DNA from: Cytobacillus oceanisediminis 2691
GTDB lineage: Bacteria > Bacillota > Bacilli > Bacillales > Cytobacillaceae
Assembly: GCF_000294775.2 (NCBI RefSeq)
Contig: NZ_CP015506.1
Location: forward strand, 781,501-845,500
Direction: 5' to 3'
DNA length: 64,000 bases
Of the stretch, positions 60,285 to 64,000 are shown one piece after another. The translations under genes were made by a program, and so were the position numbers. Below the pieces are notes generated by a model, which saw only the letters and a list, made by a program, of their open reading frames with translations, did not search any database and was not told the DNA's origin. Positions within the stretch are counted from its first letter, which is position 1, and the number at the start of each line of letters is the position of its first letter.

Positions 60285-60479
60285 AAATTAATGTCTGATT
60301 CGGAGCAGTTGCCGACAGGGGTGCGAGAGGCAAGAATGTGGAAATAACCTTTTTTTCGCTGGAAATCCCAGGCTAAAATAAACATCTTAATGGGAGTTAT
60401 TTTTATCATTTAGCTTCATCTTTCACCTTTATTTCATTAGAATGATAATATACTCAAAGCATGATGAGGGGGGAGTAAA

Positions 60480-61172
60480 ATGCAAAGCATCACCTGCGAA
60501 AAAAGATCCTATTCCAGAGAGTTTCATTCGCACCAGCATGAGTTTGGCCAGTTTCTTTTCCCCTTGCAGGGCTCCCTGGATATCAAGACGAAGTGGCAGG
60601 ATATCAAGCTTGACCCCGACTATTGTTTTTATCTTCCGCCAGGGTCTGATCATAACTATCGGTCGATGGACCGGAATGAGTTTTTGATCCTGGATATCCC
60701 GACGGCCTATTTGCCGGAGGAGTCCAGCAGTATGTACATTCAGCTGGATCAGCAATGGTCTTCGATCCGTTATTTGCTGCTGGAAGAGGCGGGGAATCAG
60801 GGGAATGCATCCTCCCTGGCTGATTTGACCAGGTTTGTGGCCGGCAAACTGCAAATCGCCAAGCCTCCGTCGATTGATTATATTCATAAGCATTATAAGG
60901 AGTCGATCCGATTGGAGGGTCTAGCGAAAATCGAACATTATCATCCTGCCTATTATTCCGCATGGTTTAAGAAGAAAACCGGGAAAAGCCCAAAAGGCTA
61001 TATATCTGATCTGCGCTTGAAAGAGGCGAAGCATTTATTAATGTCAACCTCCTGGTCTATGTCGGTGATCAGCGGGGAATTAGGCTTCGAAAATTCTTCC
61101 TCCTTTACACGGTGGTTTACCCGCTGTGAAGGAATAGCACCACAAAAATACAGAATCCTTAAGAATGGATAA
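60480..61172 (+). CDS. AraC family regulator with cupin sensor
   Basis: A 230-residue regulator: an N-terminal cupin sensor (REFHSHQHEFGQFLFPLQGS, FYLPPGSDHNYRSMDRNEFL) with the usual histidine positions, and a C-terminal AraC domain with two helix-turn-helix units (IRLEGLAKIEHYHPAYYSAW, SMSVISGELGFENSSSFTRW). The ATG follows GGGGGGAG. It is directly upstream of an EamA transporter on the same strand, which it may control, although a long hairpin separates them. Confidence 0.9.
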   Translation: MQSITCEKRSYSREFHSHQHEFGQFLFPLQGSLDIKTKWQDIKLDPDYCFYLPPGSDHNYRSMDRNEFLILDIPTAYLPEESSSMYIQLDQQWSSIRYLLLEEAGNQGNASSLADLTRFVAGKLQIAKPPSIDYIHKHYKESIRLEGLAKIEHYHPAYYSAWFKKKTGKSPKGYISDLRLKEAKHLLMSTSWSMSVISGELGFENSSSFTRWFTRCEGIAPQKYRILKNG

Positions 61173-61250
61173 AAGGGATATTAAACTTGGTAAAGAAAAT
61201 TCTCAGGGAATTTTCTAAGATAAGTTTAATGATTCCTTTTATCTTTTTTT
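61168..61250 (+). terminator. 76-bp near-perfect palindrome with T-run
   Basis: The palindrome 61168-61243 has arms from GATAAAAGG...TTAAACTT to GAAAATTC, loop TCAGG, then GAATTTTC, TAAGAT, AAGTTTAAT and CCTTTTATC. It includes the AraC-type stop codon and is followed by TTTTTTTATT. The stem, about 35 bp with an internal bulge, is far longer than a normal terminator; it may be a small mobile hairpin used as one. Confidence 0.8.
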
Positions 61251-61264
61251 ATTGAGGTGATAAC

Positions 61265-62155
61265 ATGAACGGGAAAACGGCTCCATTTTTCATATTGCTT
61301 GCCGGAGTGCTCTGGGGGACTACGGGTACCACGCAGGCATTTGCGCCGGAAAGCGCACACCCGATTGCCATTGGGGCTGCCCGTCTGGCGGCAGGCGGTT
61401 TATTTTTATTATGCATGGTTTTTCTGGCGGGGAAACTGGACCTGAAAAATTGGCCTATTAAGAACACCTTGATGGCATCACTTTGTATGGCCCTGTACCA
61501 GCCATTGTTCTTTTCAGCGGTCACTCTTACAGGGGTAGCCATTGGGACTGTGACAGCGATCGGGAGTGCACCGGTCTTATCGGGTCTTCTTGAATGGCTC
61601 TATTTGAAAAAACGCCCCTCTGCCATTTGGTGGTGTTCTACCTTCCTGTCCATTTTGGGCTGTGTCCTGCTATTCATGAACAAAAACTCGGTTCATATGG
61701 ACCCGGCTGGCCTATTACTGGCATTGGGGGCTGGTTTAACATTTGCAGGCTATACGCTTGTCAGCAGGGACCTGGTTGAAAACTATTCATCCTTGTCAGT
61801 AGTGGCCGTTGTTTTCACCTTAAGTGCCATCTTTCTTTCGCCATTCTTATTTATTTTTGACATGTCCTGGCTTGGGAGTGTTCGGGGTTTGACTGTCAGC
61901 CTGCACCTGGGGATTCTGGCTACGGGAATTGCCTATTTTCTTTTTTCAAAAGGGCTTGTCCATGTTTCCTCTTCAACGGCTGTCACACTTGCGCTGGCGG
62001 AGCCTTTAACTGCAGCATTATTAGGAGTTTTCCTATTGGGAGAATCGTTAACCGCAGTTTCCTGGCTAGGGATATTCCTCATAATGATGGGGATAGGGGT
62101 ATTAATCGGTTCATCTCAAAATTCGGGCCGCAAAATAAGAGCAGCAGAGTCTTAA
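61265..62155 (+). CDS. EamA (DMT) family transporter
   Basis: A 296-residue ten-helix exporter or permease of the drug/metabolite transporter superfamily, with the two tandem EamA repeats (ILLAGVLWGTTGTTQAFAPE in the first; LLALGAGLTFAGYTLVSRDL and VTLALAEPLTAALLGVFLLG in the second). EamA proteins carry amino acids, metabolites or toxic compounds; the substrate is unknown. The ATG follows GAGGTGA. The upstream AraC-type gene is its probable regulator. Confidence 0.9.
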   Translation: MNGKTAPFFILLAGVLWGTTGTTQAFAPESAHPIAIGAARLAAGGLFLLCMVFLAGKLDLKNWPIKNTLMASLCMALYQPLFFSAVTLTGVAIGTVTAIGSAPVLSGLLEWLYLKKRPSAIWWCSTFLSILGCVLLFMNKNSVHMDPAGLLLALGAGLTFAGYTLVSRDLVENYSSLSVVAVVFTLSAIFLSPFLFIFDMSWLGSVRGLTVSLHLGILATGIAYFLFSKGLVHVSSSTAVTLALAEPLTAALLGVFLLGESLTAVSWLGIFLIMMGIGVLIGSSQNSGRKIRAAES

Positions 62156-62226
62156 TGGAAACCATTCATCGTATAAAAACTCCAAAAGAACACATACTAT
62201 TATTTAGTCAAAATGGAGGTGTTCTT

Positions 62227-63200
62227 ATGCCTGAAAAATCTAAAATCAGTTCATCCGAACTGGGTGCATTATGGATGACGTATCAAAAAAAAACGATGAT
62301 TCTTCGTATATTAGAATATTTTATTGAGAAATCGAAAAACCCAAAAGCGAAAAATTTGATGTCAGGATTGAGGGAAAAACTTCATCCTAAAGTTGTTGAA
62401 ATAAAAAAACTGCTGCAAAATGAGGGGGCGGCTGTCCCTAACGGCTTTACGGATCAGGACGTTAATTTAAATTGTTTGAGAACGGATTTGATATAATGTT
62501 TTGCCGGATCTTAAAGGAAATTAGCATGGGCATGTATGTCCTCCATTTAACCATGGCTTATCGAAAGGATATTATTAAGCTTTATAGGGACATGACCGAT
62601 TTAACTCAGGAATATTATGGTAAATTTACCCAATTTCTTTTGGATGAAGGGCTGCTTCCAAGTCCCACCTTTATAAACTTCCCTAAATCAGCTGATTTTG
62701 TAACCAGTAATAACTATTTAAAAGGAACTAATATTCTTGGTCAGAAGCGCCCCATTAATACGGTGGAATTTGGGCTGCTGTATCACGGGATTGAAACAAA
62801 CATCACCGGCATGCAGCTGATGGCTGGATTTGCTCAATGTGCAGAAGGAGAAGAAGTTAGAAAATATTTTTTAAAAGGGAAAGAGCTTTCGAAAGAAATT
62901 ATTAAAGAGTTTGGGGAAAAGCTCCTTCAAAACGATATCCAGCCGCCTGCCACTTCAGGGGGAACAGTGACAAATTCAACAGAGGCTCCATTTTCGGATA
63001 AGCTAATGATATTTTGCACCTATCTTTTATGCGGGTTTAGTATTGGCGGACAGGGATTTGGCATCGGCTTCAGCCTTCGCAATGATCTAAATATGAATTT
63101 TGGTAAATTTGGAATTGAGGTTTTTGAGTATATACGTGAAGGTGTAAAGATCATGATTTCCAATGGGTGGCTTGAGGAAGCACCGCGGATGGATGTATAA
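62227..63200 (+). pseudogene. DUF3231 protein with one frameshift
   Basis: After GGAGGTG the ATG at 62227 encodes MPEKSKISSSELGALWMTYQ and runs to GFTDQDVNLN, then stops at 62494 after a frame change. The second part, from LFENGFDIMFCRILKEISMG through SYRKD-like AYRKDIIKLYRDMTDLTQ, LLPSPTFINFPKS and the membrane-like end FCTYLLCGFSIGGQGFGIGF, is the rest of a DUF3231 protein (about 330 residues). The two frames join within about ten bases of 62473, so a single-base indel explains it. All other positions look well kept, so the change is recent or a sequencing error. If intact, this family appears to be a spore- or stress-linked helical bundle; function unknown. Confidence 0.8.
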
Positions 63201-63210
63201 AAATATAATG

Positions 63211-63258
63211 AAAGCCTAATTTCTTCCTGATGTGCCGGAGAGAGTTAGGCTTTTTTTA
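63211..63258 (+). terminator. Intrinsic terminator of DUF3231 gene
   Basis: A 9-bp stem AAAGCCTAA / TTAGGCTTT (63211-63219 and 63245-63253) with a 25-base loop, followed by TTTTATG. Confidence 0.65.
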
Positions 63259-63277
63259 TGCTTATTTCTCCATAGTA

Positions 63278-63296
63278 TTTTTTGTTCTACAAAAAA
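63278..63296. promoter_or_regulatory. Operator palindrome 1
   Basis: A 19-bp palindrome TTTTTTGT-TCT-ACAAAAAA. It ends 2 bases before the proposed -35 box TTGCAT (63299-63304). The same sequence in the opposite orientation occurs at 63327. Confidence 0.6.
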
Positions 63297-63298
63297 GA

Positions 63299-63327
63299 TT
63301 GCATTGTGAATTAATATTCTTTATTAT
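63299..63327 (+). promoter_or_regulatory. Predicted promoter between the two palindromes
   Basis: TTGCAT (63299-63304), a 17-bp spacer and TATTAT (63322-63327) form a sigma-A-like promoter reading toward the ribbon-helix-helix gene. The second palindrome begins on its last -10 base, so a bound protein would block it. Confidence 0.5.
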
Positions 63328-63345
63328 TTTTTGTAGAACAAAAAA
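63327..63345. promoter_or_regulatory. Operator palindrome 2
   Basis: TTTTTTGT-AGA-ACAAAAAA, the exact reverse complement of palindrome 1, centre-to-centre distance 49 bp. It overlaps the -10 and ends 15 bases before the ATG. Confidence 0.6.
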
Positions 63346-63360
63346 TAATCCGGAGGGTTT

Positions 63361-63750
63361 ATGAAAGAACAAACCTTTACATCATTCGAACAATATGAAG
63401 AGTATCTTAGAAATAAGATGATTTATAAAGCAAAAAGGAAAGGTCTGGAAGGTGAGGGTCTTGCAGAATATCTGAAAAAACATGAGAATGATGCAGCGCG
63501 TATTTGGAAGGAAAACGATCTTCAGAAATGGCTGGAAAAAGACGGGTATGTGACCATAGCCGTCTGGAGGGACGAAACAGGGCAGCGGAAAATTGGAAGG
63601 GGCCGGCCCAAGAAGCCTGAAGGCCAAAAGCTTAAGCATTCCATCCATGTCCGGCTGGATGAAGAAATGTTCAAAAAGCTGAATCATTTCTGCCAGGAAA
63701 AAAAGGTGGATGTTTCAGAAGCCATACGGATTCTTATCCATAACCTTTGA
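63361..63750 (+). CDS. Ribbon-helix-helix DNA-binding protein
   Basis: A 129-residue basic protein. The N-terminal two-thirds is helical and charged (EYLRNKMIYKAKRKGLEGEG) and contains an AT-hook-like KIGRGRPKKPEGQ. The C-terminal 40 residues form a ribbon-helix-helix: HSIHVRLDEEMFKKLNHFCQ followed by VDVSEAIRILIHNL, the CopG/MetJ-type fold that binds DNA as a dimer. The ATG follows CGGAGGG. The pair of identical palindromes upstream makes autoregulation likely. I do not recognise a named family. Confidence 0.75.
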   Translation: MKEQTFTSFEQYEEYLRNKMIYKAKRKGLEGEGLAEYLKKHENDAARIWKENDLQKWLEKDGYVTIAVWRDETGQRKIGRGRPKKPEGQKLKHSIHVRLDEEMFKKLNHFCQEKKVDVSEAIRILIHNL

Positions 63751-63790
63751 GCTTAAAGTCCAAAAATCATAAGAAAAGGCAGGACAATCA

Positions 63791-64000
63791 ATGAATGATT
63801 CTTTAGGAAATATAAGAAATGCCCCGGGTGCACCTTCAAAGTCAAGGCGATTATGGATGGCGATCGTACTTGGTACTTTAGCTGCGTTTGCCCCGTTATC
63901 CATCGACATGTATTTGCCGGCTCTGCCTGATATAGCTAATGATTTGCATACCAAGCCGTCCCTGGTCCAGCTTAGTTTAACCTTTTTCCTGCTCGGTCTA
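63791..64000 (+). CDS. Bcr/CflA-type MFS drug exporter, N-terminal part
   Basis: The first 70 residues are visible before the window ends. The segment RLWMAIVLGTLAAFAPLSID followed by MYLPALPDIANDLHTKPSLVQLSLTFFLLGL is the diagnostic first helix and loop (PLSIDMYLPALP) of the Bcr/CflA multidrug efflux group of the major facilitator superfamily. The ATG at 63791 follows AGGCAGGA. It is transcribed in the same direction as the ribbon-helix-helix gene, 40 bases downstream, so it may share that promoter and regulator. Confidence 0.88.
   Translation, partial: MNDSLGNIRNAPGAPSKSRRLWMAIVLGTLAAFAPLSIDMYLPALPDIANDLHTKPSLVQLSLTFFLLGL

Noticed and set aside
1..64000. tRNA, rRNA or transposase genes
   Set aside because: I looked for cloverleaf-like and rRNA-like stretches and for DDE or serine/tyrosine recombinase motifs and saw none I could support.

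Overview
The window reads as a chromosomal segment of an endospore-forming Bacillaceae bacterium of the Bacillus/Cytobacillus type. Evidence is the strong AAGGAGG-type ribosome sites, frequent TTG and GTG starts, GerA/GerB/GerC germinant-receptor genes, a PdaC-type deacetylase, a YdaG-type stress protein, the divergent alkA / adaA-adaB locus and many short intrinsic terminators. I saw no rRNA, tRNA, CRISPR array or intact insertion sequence.

Layout. (1) 1-8.3 kb: the end of a non-ribosomal peptide locus (C-terminus of a cyclic-peptide-type ABC exporter, then an MbtH-like protein), a GABA-transaminase / aldehyde-dehydrogenase pair, a PadR regulator with a small membrane protein, a divergent RND exporter, and a decayed NRPS condensation-domain fragment. 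(2) 8.6-25 kb: an AT-rich accessory stretch of small single-gene units (four DinB proteins, VOC, Nudix, methyltransferase, HAD, P-loop kinase, isochorismatase/Lrp pair, AraC, orphan GerC, plsY, YdaG). Many are broken by frameshifts, and many are followed within about 40-110 bases by a short same-strand tag, GCAGGTTAG. A 15-unit, about 52-bp tandem array abuts a truncated HAD gene. (3) 25-40 kb: MBL hydrolase plus diguanylate cyclase, a PPOX flavoprotein, a large secreted S8 protease, a two-component system, two membrane proteins and a secreted M6 metalloprotease. (4) 41-43.5 kb: a stand-alone phage-type replication trio (DnaD-like initiator, G39P-like helicase loader/inhibitor, DnaB helicase). 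(5) 43.8-56.8 kb: a complete gerABC-type operon, PdaC-like deacetylase, YeeE/YedE sulfur transporter, secreted X-Pro dipeptidyl-peptidase, acetyltransferases and the alkylation repair locus. (6) 57-64 kb: a VanR/VanS/VanY-type trio without vanHAX, an AraC regulator with an EamA exporter, a frameshifted DUF3231 gene, a ribbon-helix-helix protein whose promoter is bracketed by two identical palindromes, and the start of a Bcr/CflA exporter.

How the genes work together. The left edge looks like lipopeptide or cyclic peptide synthesis and export, with an RND pump possibly helping efflux. Three secreted enzymes (S8 protease, M6 protease, X-Pro peptidase) fit extracellular protein scavenging, although each is a separate transcription unit. 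The most unusual material is non-coding: several unrelated families of degenerate intergenic repeats (52-bp, 21-bp, about 46-bp and 51-bp periods), GGGACA hairpins, and the tagged run of mini-genes at 11-24 kb, which resembles a cassette array with no visible recombinase.
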